From assembly GCF_024139115.2 (NCBI RefSeq), contig NC_085141.1:400458659-400522658 (forward strand): a stretch of 64,000 bases of DNA, given 5' to 3'. Shown in pieces: positions 54,143 to 63,960 of this stretch (position 1 is its first letter; each line of letters starts with the position of its first letter). The notes beneath the pieces are model-generated. The model ran no database searches, was not told the origin of the DNA, and saw only the letters and a list, made by a program, of their open reading frames with translations. Origin of the DNA: Armigeres subalbatus (lineage: Eukaryota > Arthropoda > Insecta > Diptera > Culicidae). Position numbers and translations under genes: made by a program.

Positions 54143-54239
54143 ATATAATTTGGATTACATTTCATATTACATTGCAATGGAATTACCTGAACATATTTCC
54201 TTTTTTTGTCTCTACAGTACTTCTGGTAATGTTCGATAC

Positions 54240-54332
54240 CTGGATGGGCACCCATTTAATGATTGGCTTTTTCCATGTGGCCTGAGAATGCCAAGCTAAA
54301 GTCGGTACAGCTATTTTTCCTCATAGCTAACT
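54240..54332 (-). other. snoRNA host gene exon
   Basis: Acceptor TTTCTTGCAG, donor GTATCG. Contains stops in all useful frames. Donor choice is uncertain (GTGCCC upstream is the alternative by homology to the exon at 54531-54575). Confidence 0.45.
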
Positions 54333-54411
54333 CTGCAAGAAATGGTTAACATTTATGTATGTTATTTGTTCTAAATTTGATTTATTCTACTATTGTGACT
54401 TAGTAAATTTG

Positions 54412-54485
54412 CATCAGATAGTGGTGCATATCTTTGTTGAATCATTGATTTCATATAAATTATAAGGATTTCTATCATCATACAC
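54412..54485 (-). ncRNA. Box C/D snoRNA B
   Basis: C box ATGATGA (54481-54475), D box CTGA (54417-54414). The guide ATGCACCACTAT next to the D box is the same as in snoRNA A, and the interior (CAATGATTCAACAAAGATAT) is also similar, so it is a paralogue with the same predicted 18S target. 82 nt before the next exon. Confidence 0.75.
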
Positions 54486-54530
54486 AATACATATTCCTAT
54501 AGATCTTATCACATTTAACAACAAACTCAC

Positions 54531-54575
54531 CCAGTTAGCCTTTTCCATTAGAGGAGAAATCCGTTGAAGGTGTAG
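54531..54575 (-). other. snoRNA host gene exon
   Basis: 45 nt with strong splice sites: acceptor TTCTTTACAG and donor GTGAGTTTG on the minus strand. Confidence 0.6.
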
Positions 54576-54989
54576 CTGTAAAGAAATATGGTTTGATTAG
54601 GTTTCTTTAAGTGGATAGTATGTGATGGGAACTCTGGACAACTATTAAAGGATAACGACAATATTTTCCTTGTTGGGGTCTCAAAAATCATTTGGGTATT
54701 TTTTGCGTTTTGTATTAGGTAATGCGTTTCGAATGAAGTAATAATTGACAACACCTTGCGCGAGAAAAATCGGAATCAATAGTTTTGAATATTCTTGAAT
54801 TACCCTCAACGCATAAGAGAGGTATTTAGCCCATTTTTGTGCTAACAAAAAAACAGGGTGCAGCTTGTTGAAATAGAATGTCACGTTAAGGTTACCGTTT
54901 TAGTGTTTTTTTCTTCAGGCCTCGTGTTCCTTGACATGATTAATAATTTCTATGATTGACAGTTTTACGTATAAAGTAAATGAATTTTT

Positions 54990-55212
54990 AACACAAAACA
55001 AATTCTGTTTCAACATTTGCATTTTGGTTAATTTGGTAAATCGTTTGTCAATCCTCCCCAAAAACTCAATTATTTCCAGCAAGGTAAGCAAGATAGTAAA
55101 GCCTATTTTACTGTTGTGGGATTAGATGCAATAAAATTGAGCTTCCTGAACGATTCACAGCCATTCTACAAAATGAACAAAAATGCGAGTGTTACAAATA
55201 TGCGATCATGGG
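54990..55212. mobile_element. MITE with TGATCGCATATTTGTAACA ends, copy 2
   Basis: Matches 31415-31651 throughout (GCATTTTGGTTAATTTGG, ATCGTTTGTCAAT, GTGTTACAAATATGCGATCA). The left terminus is lost. It lies inside an intron of the snoRNA host gene. Confidence 0.75.
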
Positions 55213-55470
55213 CAGTACAATAGTTTGATGTAATAAAAGCGTCGAATTTTGAGCCTATGCCGGTAATGAGATTACCTGTTAAATTGCTTGTAGAATTTTT
55301 AAAAAGAGTTAAAATTTTCTTCATATGCTTCCCCGTGCATTTTTTTCGAATATCATCTTCTTGCTTCTACATGCAACGTTTGTTCGCCAATTCAGTCTAC
55401 GAGCTTTATCACTTAATGAATCTTGAAATGAAACACCATTTACCTATCTACATTATTCGCAGCGAAAATT

Positions 55471-55623
55471 AACCCTTAAATGCGCAATGTTGTTTTAAAA
55501 CAACAAACCGAAAATACGTTTATTGTTAATTAATTTTATTGGTTATGGTTATTGGTAATGGTTATTTACGTTAAAAATATTTTCAACGATTTCTAAAAAA
55601 GTCGCCTTGCGCGTTTAAGGGTG
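55471..55623. mobile_element. Small MITE, AACCCTTAAATGCGC type, copy 2
   Basis: Ends AACCCTTAAATGCGCAATG and GCGCGTTTAAGGGT are inverted; same family as 50085-50221. Confidence 0.72.
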
Positions 55624-55686
55624 CATGCATTTTGAATAAAGGTGCTCTATCAAGTGATAAAGTTCGTAAGTTTGAATAATGTAATA

Positions 55687-55756
55687 TAATAAATAGTGGT
55701 GCATAAATTTAAAATCATCTGAATTCATAAATGTAAAAGGTTTTATCATCATTTTA
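55687..55756 (-). ncRNA. Box C/D snoRNA C, D box lost
   Basis: C box ATGATGA (55752-55746) and guide ATGCACCACTAT are kept, but the expected CTGA (55692-55689) reads TTAT. The downstream exon expected about 75 nt away is missing, replaced by the MITE at 55471-55623. Likely a decayed paralogue of A and B. Confidence 0.55.
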
Positions 55757-55803
55757 AAATAGCTTCAAAAAGATAGATTTTGGTCAATTTTCATATTGCT
55801 TAC

Positions 55804-55852
55804 CTCAACACCGGGAATATAGTTGAGTGCCTCCATTTTGCGAGATCCGACT
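55804..55852 (-). other. snoRNA host gene exon with a possible start codon
   Basis: 49 nt between acceptor TTTATTGCAG and donor GTAAGC. Contains AAAATGGAGG, a good start context, but the frame closes shortly after the next exon. Confidence 0.6.
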
Positions 55853-55921
55853 CTGCAATAAACGAAAGCATAGTTAGAACCTAACCTCAATTAGAGCATG
55901 TGCGATCCATTGGAAGAGTGT

Positions 55922-55993
55922 TATCAGAATGGTGCATGAGAGTTAAATCAAGGATTTTCATACTAAATTAGGGTTTTTTGTATCATCATGAAA
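55922..55993 (-). ncRNA. Box C/D snoRNA D, shifted guide
   Basis: C box ATGATGA (55989-55983), D box CTGA (55927-55924). The guide reads ATGCACCATT before the D box, two nucleotides shorter than in A-C. The same 18S segment pairs but the D+5 position moves two nucleotides to the G that is the second methylated residue of this loop (from memory yeast Gm1271, human Gm1328, fly G1358). 70 nt before the next exon. Confidence 0.75.
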
Positions 55994-56059
55994 GTTTTAC
56001 AAGGAATGTTTGACAATGTTGAAGCTTACCAACTGTATTTTAAATGGATTGATTCACTG

Positions 56060-57395
56060 CAGTGGTTCCATTTTTGTGTAGGATTTCCTACAAAAACCAA
56101 GCGATCAGAACACCTAACTGATGAAAGGATTCGTGGAAACCTCATTATCCAACTAACAGAAAACTTATTTTAAGAATTTATTTACGCCAAATTCTACTTT
56201 AAGATCAAAGAACGATGTGAACTGATTTAGGTTTGGAAACGAAATGGACGACGTAATGCGTTCAATCTCCCATAGACCAGTGCATGATGACGTAGGTTGA
56301 CAGTTCACAGAGCTTTTTCACCGGGACTTAGCCTCTGGCGAAGCTTCCGATAAAATTGTTTCGTCATTTTATTCGCATGTAGATGTCCTTTGCGATTGAT
56401 TTCATGCTGAATGCAAAGAATATCATTGAAATATTCGGATCGCAGCAATTTTAAACTAAAAATATGAATTTTAATTTTCTCCTCATCGTAAACATTGTAA
56501 ACAAGCTCTGTGAACTGTCAAATAAGTGAGGTTAGATCAAGATCTTGCATTGGTCTATCGTCAACTTCTGCCCGCAAATATGTTGAGAACTGTCACTTTT
56601 TTCTGTCATGCCAGATATGCCCAAAACGCCCAACAGATTGTGCCATAATTGTGACATTTAGAAAATGACAGTTTTTGATGCTCGGGCTTCTTCGAGGGTA
56701 TGGAACTGATCTAGGTGACCAATATTCCCAGAATCATATTTGGATGTCATAATCAACTTGTTCTCCCTGCCCTTTGGTTCAGAAAGGGTAAGGGCGCTTC
56801 TACCAACTGGTCAGGGCAGATTTCAAGTGTGAACAAGTTACTACATGGACGTTCTAAAGTGCCTGAATGAAATGTGACTGTGAGAGCCCTTGAAGATGTG
56901 ATGTTGGATCAGTATCTTGATATAATCAAATTTATAATGTAAATTATTATAATTTTTAATAACACTACTTTATTCCGTTACGTATTTAGTATACTTGAGT
57001 TTAACTAAAAACACAATGTCAGTTTTGATCACAAATACAATGTCGGTAGTAATTATAAACTTATACTTATCAGTATTTTTACTTGATTCGCGATCCCTAA
57101 TTAAAAACTCCGATATAATAATATTCATAGTTTATCGCGTGTATTCAAGTGTTTTGTTCAAAATTACAAGACCTAATAATGATCCATAATTTACATCCGC
57201 TGAACCATTCTGAACGCCGTATTGAGATATCACCTATAACATCTTCTCTGCTTAAATAACAGACGCGAGACGCCTGATGGGATTCGATTTTCCTCAATCT
57301 CGGTGCTTGCTTCCCGGTGGAACTTATATTGAGTATCCTTGGAAATAATCGTGCCGGGATGGGGAGTTAATTAAAGGCAACATTCCGTTTGAACA
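56060..57395. other. Unassigned; upstream side of the snoRNA host gene
   Basis: Promoter and first exon of the host gene should lie here or further right. No convincing TATA or pyrimidine-tract start was found. CTGTGAACTGTCAAATAAG at 56507 resembles the inverse of GACAGTTCACAGAG at 56300, so 56295-56525 may be a foldback element. Confidence 0.35.
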
Positions 57396-57399
57396 TGAC

Positions 57400-57610
57400 T
57401 TGTGTTTGTGGGCGGACTCAGGCTCGAGTGTCGATTTCAGGGAGTCTGGTGCGCTCTGCGCGGACCAGCACTGTCAACAACCAGAGACCCTCGCGTGCGT
57501 GCTGATGGTGTTGGTTTGCGTGGGAGAGCTGTTGGATTCGGGTCCGTCCTTTGGGTCTTTGTTTCAGAGCGTATGGGTAGTTTGAGACTTTGGTCTTGAA
57601 TGATATTCTC
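57400..57610. repeat. Diverged arm related to the MITE at 29358-29581
   Basis: GATGGTGTTGGTTTGCGTGGGAG (first 20 bases shared) followed by GCTGTTGGATTCG and CTTTGTTT matches the right arm of 29358-29581. The block is GC-rich, giving open frames on both strands that I do not regard as genes. Confidence 0.5.
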
Positions 57611-58122
57611 AAGCATTTTTCTTACATTATTTCTCCTCCCCTCGGATAGGTTATCTTGCCGCGATGGGTGGGCTTACGCCATTAGCACAGATATGACAAC
57701 CAAAGACATATCCTGTCTGGTGATATCACTAATGACTATTTTTGTTTAATGCCGTCACTATAATCTGGCGATGATGCATAATTTTACGCATGTGCATGTT
57801 ATTCAACGTACATCGTATCTTGGAGCCATATGAATGGTGGTGCAGACAGGTAGAGGTCCTTTTCATCAGTGATAATGATCTCTGCTTATGCAGCAATACT
57901 TTTCAGAAGGCGTTCCTGAGATGAGTCGTAGCCACGCTAAACATAGCTGAGTAAAGGAATTAACCAGTAGAAAATATCATCAAGACATTCTGCATTTTTC
58001 ACGTTTGCCTACTTTAAGCGGTACTTACTTATACGCTTGAACGGATATCTCGCCTGAGAGGATGACCTTTAGCAATAGAGACAATGAACTGACATCAAAC
58101 GTAACATAATCTACAGGTTCCG

Positions 58123-58202
58123 GACTCGATTATCGGAGACTCGATTATCGGGGACTCGATTATCCGGGTTCGATTATCCAGATTTTAGACTCGATTATCC
58201 AG
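58123..58202 (+). repeat. Tandem GACTCGATTATCCG units
   Basis: Five units of 14-20 bp with core GACTCGATTATC (58125-58202) form the left end of the TIR element; only one unit is present at its right end. Confidence 0.85.
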
Positions 58203-59019
58203 TATTTTTTTTCTTCAAATTTTTAATTCTAAATTTTTATTTTCAGTGGGATAATATACACTATGATTATTTTAACAATGTGGCGTATCTAGGTTGTAGG
58301 AGGGATGAAAAAGTGGTCGTTTGTATATTGAAATTTGACTAGGCTTGTATATCAACTCAAGAACTCAAATGATTATATTACTTTATATATTCATACAAAA
58401 TAGGTTTATATGAATAAAATAACGTAACCTTATGGGGAGGGACGAAATAGGTTGTTCTACATATTTATTTTATTTGATGAATCAATTTATTTTCTTCAGA
58501 ACATGTCCTACTTCTCGCTAAAGAACTTTCCGTGGTCGGAGACGAAGCCAGCCTCAGGCTAAAAGCCTCCTAATAAAAAGAAAAAAACATTTCCGTAGAG
58601 CTTGCCACCATGAGATGTGTTTGGATTATAACATTGGTTGCAGAATTCCTCAATTTATAATTAACGGATGGACATAAAGCATAGGCTTTTTCTTCATCAT
58701 ATGACATGAAAACAATTTGCTCGTCACCTGATACAAATTCGAGAAAAGGGCAGAAATATTTCCCCTACCGACGTTGTGATAAAACGCTTTGTTCTGTACA
58801 ATTGCCATTGAAGATGATGCAAAACAAGTCAAAATGCTCCATCAGTACCAATAATGCCTTTCAATTGGAGTTATCCTAAAGGAATTTATCTTCAGAATAT
58901 CACCCTTTGAATAATCCATTAATTACGTAACGCAAAAATCCGCGAATTTCCAGAAAGAACATCTTCAGCAACAAACGGAATCACGTTACCAAGAAGGGTG
59001 CAAGGACCTGTAAATGGTT

Positions 59020-59490
59020 AGGGTGGTGTACCAATTGTCGCCATACAAGAACAACTATTTTTTTAAAAAAGTAAAAGGCGTGGGTGAACTTTATATATCA
59101 AGCAAAGGTTTACTTCCTGCTCTGTAGAACAGCTGGAAAACCACAATAAAATTTGTTTTAATCGTCAAAATTGATTAATCCATAATAGGAACGCATGCCC
59201 AGTTGTGGCACTATTCTTAATTTTGGTTCCTTATTTGGCAAATCCGATTGTTTTCTTATAGGACTGGCCAAATAAGGACCACTAGTGCATACAACTGGTG
59301 CAAAAGTTTATCAAAAATTAAACAAAATCATTTTTACAATTATGCTTTGCTTGTTTTGGAGGAGATCAAAGGTTTTATCGTATCATATGAATATGCTTTA
59401 TCGATATGAACTTGGTTTGCGGTGATTTGATTGGCCATTTGGCATATACAGCACTAGTGCGACAACTGGTGCTATAGCCACAACTGGTAC
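59020..59490. repeat. Probable MITE with ACAACTGG/CCAGTTGT motifs
   Basis: GTACCAATTGTCGCCATA on the left and TAGCCACAACTGGTAC on the right are inverted, and inner GTTGTGGCACTATT / CACTAGTGC units repeat. Boundaries not exact. Confidence 0.45.
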
Positions 59491-59889
59491 ATCTAGCTAT
59501 TTTGATGCGCGGATCATTACCTAATGTTTGATTCAAAGACCGCTTTTTGTCTCCCTCGGACACAAGTATACCGAAAGGCTCTTGTTTCTCCAAAAACAAA
59601 CATATTTTATCTCAGGCTTTATAGAATTGTTACTACCGTCTATGGTCGGCGGAATGGGCCCATTTTGACTTATCCTTATCAATTTGCTTGCATGTTTGCA
59701 TTTAACGGAAATCTTATTAGGTTCCCAACACACGTGACTTGACCGAAAATGCGACGCGATTCTAACGCTTGGCGAATGCGATTCTGTCGCCGTTGGAGTG
59801 GAAAAGGCTGGAACATTGCCTAACAAAGCGACCCAACGATAAAATGTGGCGACTAGTTTTTGCCGTTGAGGCAGTGAAATCACTCAGGT

Positions 59890-60230
59890 CTGGGGGAGCC
59901 TTTATATTGTTTCCTATTGACAAATGGATAGATCGGACAATTGACTCAAAGTTTCATAACTTTGTTGAAAATTGACTAGATCAAACTTTGGGTTCAGAAA
60001 TAATGCCAAAATACTATTTTGTACAAAAGTGCGTAAATAGTCTAGTTATTTTTGGCACCTATGCTCAACCATCAAGTTCGATTCAAATGAATCCTGTCTC
60101 ATCATTACATATTGAAAATTGGCTGGATCGTACTATAGACTCAAAGATTATGGCAAAAATACTATTTTCCATTGTATACCAGAAATCACCGATACCGTTA
60201 GGCGGATTAATCCGAAGTTTTTCAAAAAAA
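59890..60230 (-). mobile_element. HINE-like element, highly diverged
   Basis: Two old monomers (TTTCCTATTGACAAATGGAT; GAAAATTGGCTGGATCGTAC) are followed by the end motif CCGTTAGGCGGATTAATCCG. The orientation matches 4618-6940. Confidence 0.55.
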
Positions 60231-60964
60231 ATGTCTGACTACACCACTGCAAATACAATAAACATAATTTTTCGTTAAATATCTTGGCTGAATCATATGC
60301 ACAGCACTTCGAAATGGACAAATTGATATGAAATTTGCGAAAAAGAATCCACTTCTGTGGAGGGACTCAGTCCTCAACCTCCTACTCTGAATGGCGTGAT
60401 AACCCTACACAACAAAGACCACTTAAAGGTCACGTTTGCGGAAAACTATCAGAATCCAGTACCAACCTCCACCGCGGTTAACTCTCTTTTTTGCAAATTG
60501 AATATCTTTCGGATGTTTGATTTGTCTAATCTCCACATGCTGTGGATATACAATAGTAAAGCGCATGGAATTGCAAAATCAACATCGAAAATATTCAATT
60601 GCAAACAACAGGTGGAGATAATTACGGATAAGAGTAGCAGAATATAACAATATATTCAAACATAAACCTAAAAATGTTTTCGTACAGCAGAGTTGCGAAT
60701 AATATGCAATTAATTATAATTTTTCGTCATTTTATTGCAGATTTGATTTCTAAATGATTCTTATCAAGATTCAGTTATCAGGTGAAAAAAAATCGATACT
60801 CCAGATAATCGAGTCCGACCTGTACAATGAGTATAGAATTGAACTGAACAACAGGAAACATAAGATAACTAAACGAACAGAATAATATGCAAGTGCGAAA
60901 ATTCGACAATTATGACTAGATTAACAGGAGATCCAAGAATAAAGATCTACCATAAAGACTTCCA

Positions 60965-61150
60965 TGATCGCATATTTGTAACACTCCATTTTTTTTCATT
61001 TTGTAGAATGGCATCGTTCAGAAAGCTCATTTTATCATCTAATCCCCACAATGAAAAATATCTTGCTTATCTTTGGAACTGAAATGATTGAGTTGGGGAG
61101 GATTGACAACGATTTACCAAATACAAAATGCAAATGTTACAAATATGAAT
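60965..61150. mobile_element. MITE with TGATCGCATATTTGTAACA ends, copy 3
   Basis: ATGATCGCATATTTGTAACA at the left, GCAAATGTTACAAATATG at the right (last bases degenerate); interior is the inverse of copies 1 and 2. Confidence 0.75.
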
Positions 61151-61475
61151 TGTGTTTTTTAAAAATTCAAAGCTCAAGAAATGTCATGTAAAATTATTAC
61201 CTGTTAAATTTTTATTCGGAAGATTTCGAAGCTTTTTGAAGACCAACAACTCCTGAACAATATTCGGTTTTGTTGTTGATTGAAATTTTGATAATTGCTG
61301 AGGCGCGTTTCTGAAGTGTGGCTGGTAAATAACTAAAGATTCCAAAATAGAAATTTTAAAAGGTCTATTTATCAAAATCTGAGTGAATTATTATTTTTAA
61401 AAATGCACTTCTATTCGAGTCTTCTCTCTTTGTCATCATATCTACAAACGACTCTCGCGGCAATACGTAACTTCT

Positions 61476-61500
61476 NNNNNNNNNNNNNNNNNNNNNNNNN
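61476..61500. other. Assembly gap of 25 N
   Basis: Flanks are inverted: CGTAACTTCT before and AGAAGTTACG after, with GGCAATA / TTGCTAT further out. The gap therefore sits at or near the centre of an inverted repeat, and its true length is unknown. Confidence 0.95.
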
Positions 61501-62585
61501 CTAGAAGTTACGGTCATTGCTATTTACAGTTAAAGCAAAGTGCAAGATGCTGGAATCTAAAGCTTAACAGTGTGCTTGAGTATGGGTTTCAAAGCTAGTG
61601 CGGCGGACCCCTTGTTTGTTTGCGACGAGATTTGTTATCTTTGGGGTGCATTTTTTCATGATTTAATTTGAGTACGTAATCAAAAGCTTTCATGTTGTTC
61701 TGTTGATTGCGCTATTCAAATTAATTCATGAAATAAATGTTACTTAGTCCTTTGAAAAGTTAAGCGAGAAATGGGACTACTGTGTACATAATTGTTTACG
61801 TGGATATTTGGTGGCTGTGTATACGAGGAGAGATCAGCCTAGTGTATACCGAATTACGACAAATTTTCGAAATTTCATGTCTTGGAAATGTAGTTCTTTC
61901 TGGGTCTGAAAACACAAGGACGGTACGTCTAGTCTCAGCTTGGCAGAACATCGAGAATTTGATCTCACGTCTCTGTTAACTGAGGCAAAAACAGCGAGAA
62001 CGCCAATGGACGTGGGATCATTAAGGATGAATCAGAAAGCAGACACCGGGAGACAGCATCAAGTTCAGGAGTGCTGTTGGCGGTTTTGTACATAGCCAAG
62101 TGCCTGCCCGACATTGCGGCCAGTACAGCTATAAGAGTAGAGTAAAAAGATACGCACTTAGTTTTCAATCGATCATGTGGCCCATATAAAGCAAGCTTCT
62201 GCATATCAAATCAATGTCGATGATTCATATACTTTCCTTTATGTTACCCAGTGGAAAAAATATTGAAATTATTGAGATTCGTTTAGTAGAACCCTTATTG
62301 CAAGAAGAAAACGCACTCTTACCCACCGTGGGGTAAAAGTGCGCATCGGGTGGGTAAGAGTACGCATTTATCCAATCATGTTGGAGTATATATTAACACA
62401 AATAAGAGTTAATAACATTTAATTGATGTTTAATGAGCATATTAGAGAATGTTTAAAGATTACGTCACTCTTAAAGGGAGAGGGGTTCTGAAAATGTGCA
62501 CTTCATTCGAAAAACCATTGTTTTTTATAATACAAAAACTACAGAGGTAAAAAATATATAGGTTTGCGTGGCGTATACAAAGGCA
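61501..62585. other. Unassigned intergenic DNA
   Basis: No gene recognised. 62310-62365 has paired TTACCCACC/GGTGGGTAA motifs (a small inverted repeat). Confidence 0.35.
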
Positions 62586-62589
62586 TTTT

Positions 62590-62745
62590 TCTTAAAGAAA
62601 GTCCACCAATCACGTAACGTAAAATTTGGCAATTTCATCACCCCTCCCTATATTACACTATTTGTATGAAACCTCTAAAATATATGGATTACGTCATCTC
62701 GCAACCTCCCAGCCAAACGTTGCGTAATTATGAAGTTTCTATTGA
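62590..62745. mobile_element. MITE of the ACGTAA family
   Basis: CACCAATCACGTAACGT and CGTTGCGTAATTATGA.. ends with interior CACCCCTCCCTAT / CAACCTCCC; same plan as 50901-51065. Confidence 0.6.
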
Positions 62746-63334
62746 TTAAATGAAATTATCATTTAGATGAAATTGTTCGTACATGTTCAGGTGTACAACA
62801 AGTCCTTACAATTTCATTATTTCCTTCAGTGCTTTGTTCGTTAAGTCCTTTCTAAACCGAATTACTCAACCATCCAAAACTTGTGATAATTTAATTCTGT
62901 CCCATTTTCTTAGTGTTGATCTTTACGCTTTTGCAGTTTTATTACGGCCGGAGATACGGGTTTGACATCATAACTTGAAGATTCATATGCGTACTCACCG
63001 ATTCCTGTCTTTTCACACCCCCAAAAATGATTCAAGTATGTGACTTTGGAAACCAAAGTATCATAATAGGTTATCGAAATGGTGTTCACTTGATTGAACG
63101 ATATATGGAATGAAATACTTGATTGGAAACTCAATTATTTTAGCAAAATGACCAAAAGTTATTCAACTCCATATCTCCCTTGTTGTTTATTCAAATCGTT
63201 ACAATTACACATGATAATAGTGGCCAGAATACCTGTCAAACTGATGCAGTGTTGCTAGTTTATCTTTTTTATTACTTCAAAAATCGAAAACGTATCTTAC
63301 CCACGCGCACTCTGCCCCACTCTACTTCTAGGAG

Positions 63335-63670
63335 GCGATTCAGCTTCCCACGGAAGCTGATTGGACAGCCGTCAAAGAGAGTCCTATCTCAAAGCTACGA
63401 AGAATTGGCGACTGAGACTCGGAAATAAGAATCAAGATGGTTTGCTTGCGTTTTCGGATCTGATTGGGCCGAGACAAGTCGACTAGAAAATCAACAACGG
63501 CTGTCATCTACCTGAATGGTGGGCTGTCTTTGGGCTATGTCGTCAAGACTGTGTCACACTTTCAACAACGGAAGCTGAGTATGTGGCGTTAACGGAGACA
63601 TGCCAGGAAATAGTTTGGCTGGCGGTGCTTGAAGACTTGGAGAAACGCCCACACAACCAACGAGTCATGA
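63335..63670 (+). pseudogene. Ty1/copia-type RNase H relic
   Basis: Frames interrupted by frameshifts encode TEADWTAVKRVLSYLKATKN, WRLRLGNKNQDGLLAFSD and RLENQQRLSST. After a gap come CVTLSTTEAEYVALTETCQE and IVWLAVLEDL. TEAEY followed by the W-L helix is the classic Ty1/copia RNase H signature, and the upstream part is the RT-RNase H connection. No LTR seen. Integrase and the RT palm are absent. Confidence 0.8.
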
Positions 63671-63768
63671 AGACAATCAAGGTTGCATAAGTTTCGAACC
63701 TCCGGAAACAATCGAGATGTTAGACACAGGTTAAGGGATGTTAGATATTTGTAAGAAACATAAATTTT

Positions 63769-63960
63769 ATGCTTAGCTGCCCCGCGCTTTGTTTTTTTTT
63801 CACTTCTTTGACAGTTCTTTATTTTGTTGTATCGGCATTCGGGCTCAGCGAAAATGCGCCGTGGTCTCTACGGAATGCATCCAATGCATGTCCCGATGGG
63901 AAGGATACACCTTCTCTTCCTGACTACGGGGACTCGCCCCAGTATCATCTGGGTGTTAAC
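63769..63960 (+). CDS. Candidate exon of an unrecognised secreted or membrane protein
   Basis: A stretch of balanced composition ends at a strong donor (AAC|GTAAGT, 63961). In one frame it reads from ATG 63769 through a hydrophobic segment (about residues 6-24), a plausible signal peptide cleaved near VSAFG, then a polar extracellular-type sequence. That part includes an N-glycosylation site (NAS) and Cys (RNASNACPDGKDTPSLPDYG). Alternatively CTTTGACAG at 63806-63814 is an acceptor and this is an internal exon in this or another open frame. The rest of the gene would lie beyond the window. I do not recognise the family. Confidence 0.45.

Larger units (their letters stand above)
53915..56056 (-). 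ncRNA. Candidate box C/D snoRNA host gene (UHG type)
   Basis: A minus-strand transcript is inferred from splice-flanked short exons. These are 56056-56030 (weak), 55852-55804 (acceptor TTTATTGCAG, donor GTAAGC), 54575-54531 (acceptor TTCTTTACAG, donor GTGAGT), 54332-54240 (acceptor TTTCTTGCAG, donor GTATCG) and 53988 to about 53915 (acceptor TTTGTTTCAG, AATAAA at 53936-53931). snoRNAs lie in the introns with D boxes about 70, 82 and 85 nt upstream of the next exon, the spacing usual for intronic snoRNAs. The exons encode only a short frame (start in 55852-55804, stop soon after the next two exons), so the transcript is probably noncoding. Exon-intron units look duplicated: ATGGAAAAAGCCAAT in 54332-54240 resembles ATGGAAAAGGCTAAC in 54575-54531. 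It converges on WRNIP1, whose 3' end overlaps or abuts its terminator. Confidence 0.62.
58114..60822. mobile_element. Decayed TIR transposon of pogo/mariner type
   Basis: Ends CAGGTTCCGGACTCGATTATC (left, first 20 bases shown in part) and GATAATCGAGTCCGACCTG (right) are inverted repeats flanked by TA (58112-58113, 60823-60824). The 2.7-kb interior has no detectable transposase and contains other repeats, so it is old or a carrier of unrelated DNA. TIRs with CTCGATTATCC are usual in pogo-like elements (inference). Confidence 0.6.

Noticed and set aside
57400..57612. Open frames on both strands in a GC-rich block as a small secreted gene
   Set aside because: The block matches a MITE arm (29358-29581) and the frames lack splice or domain support.
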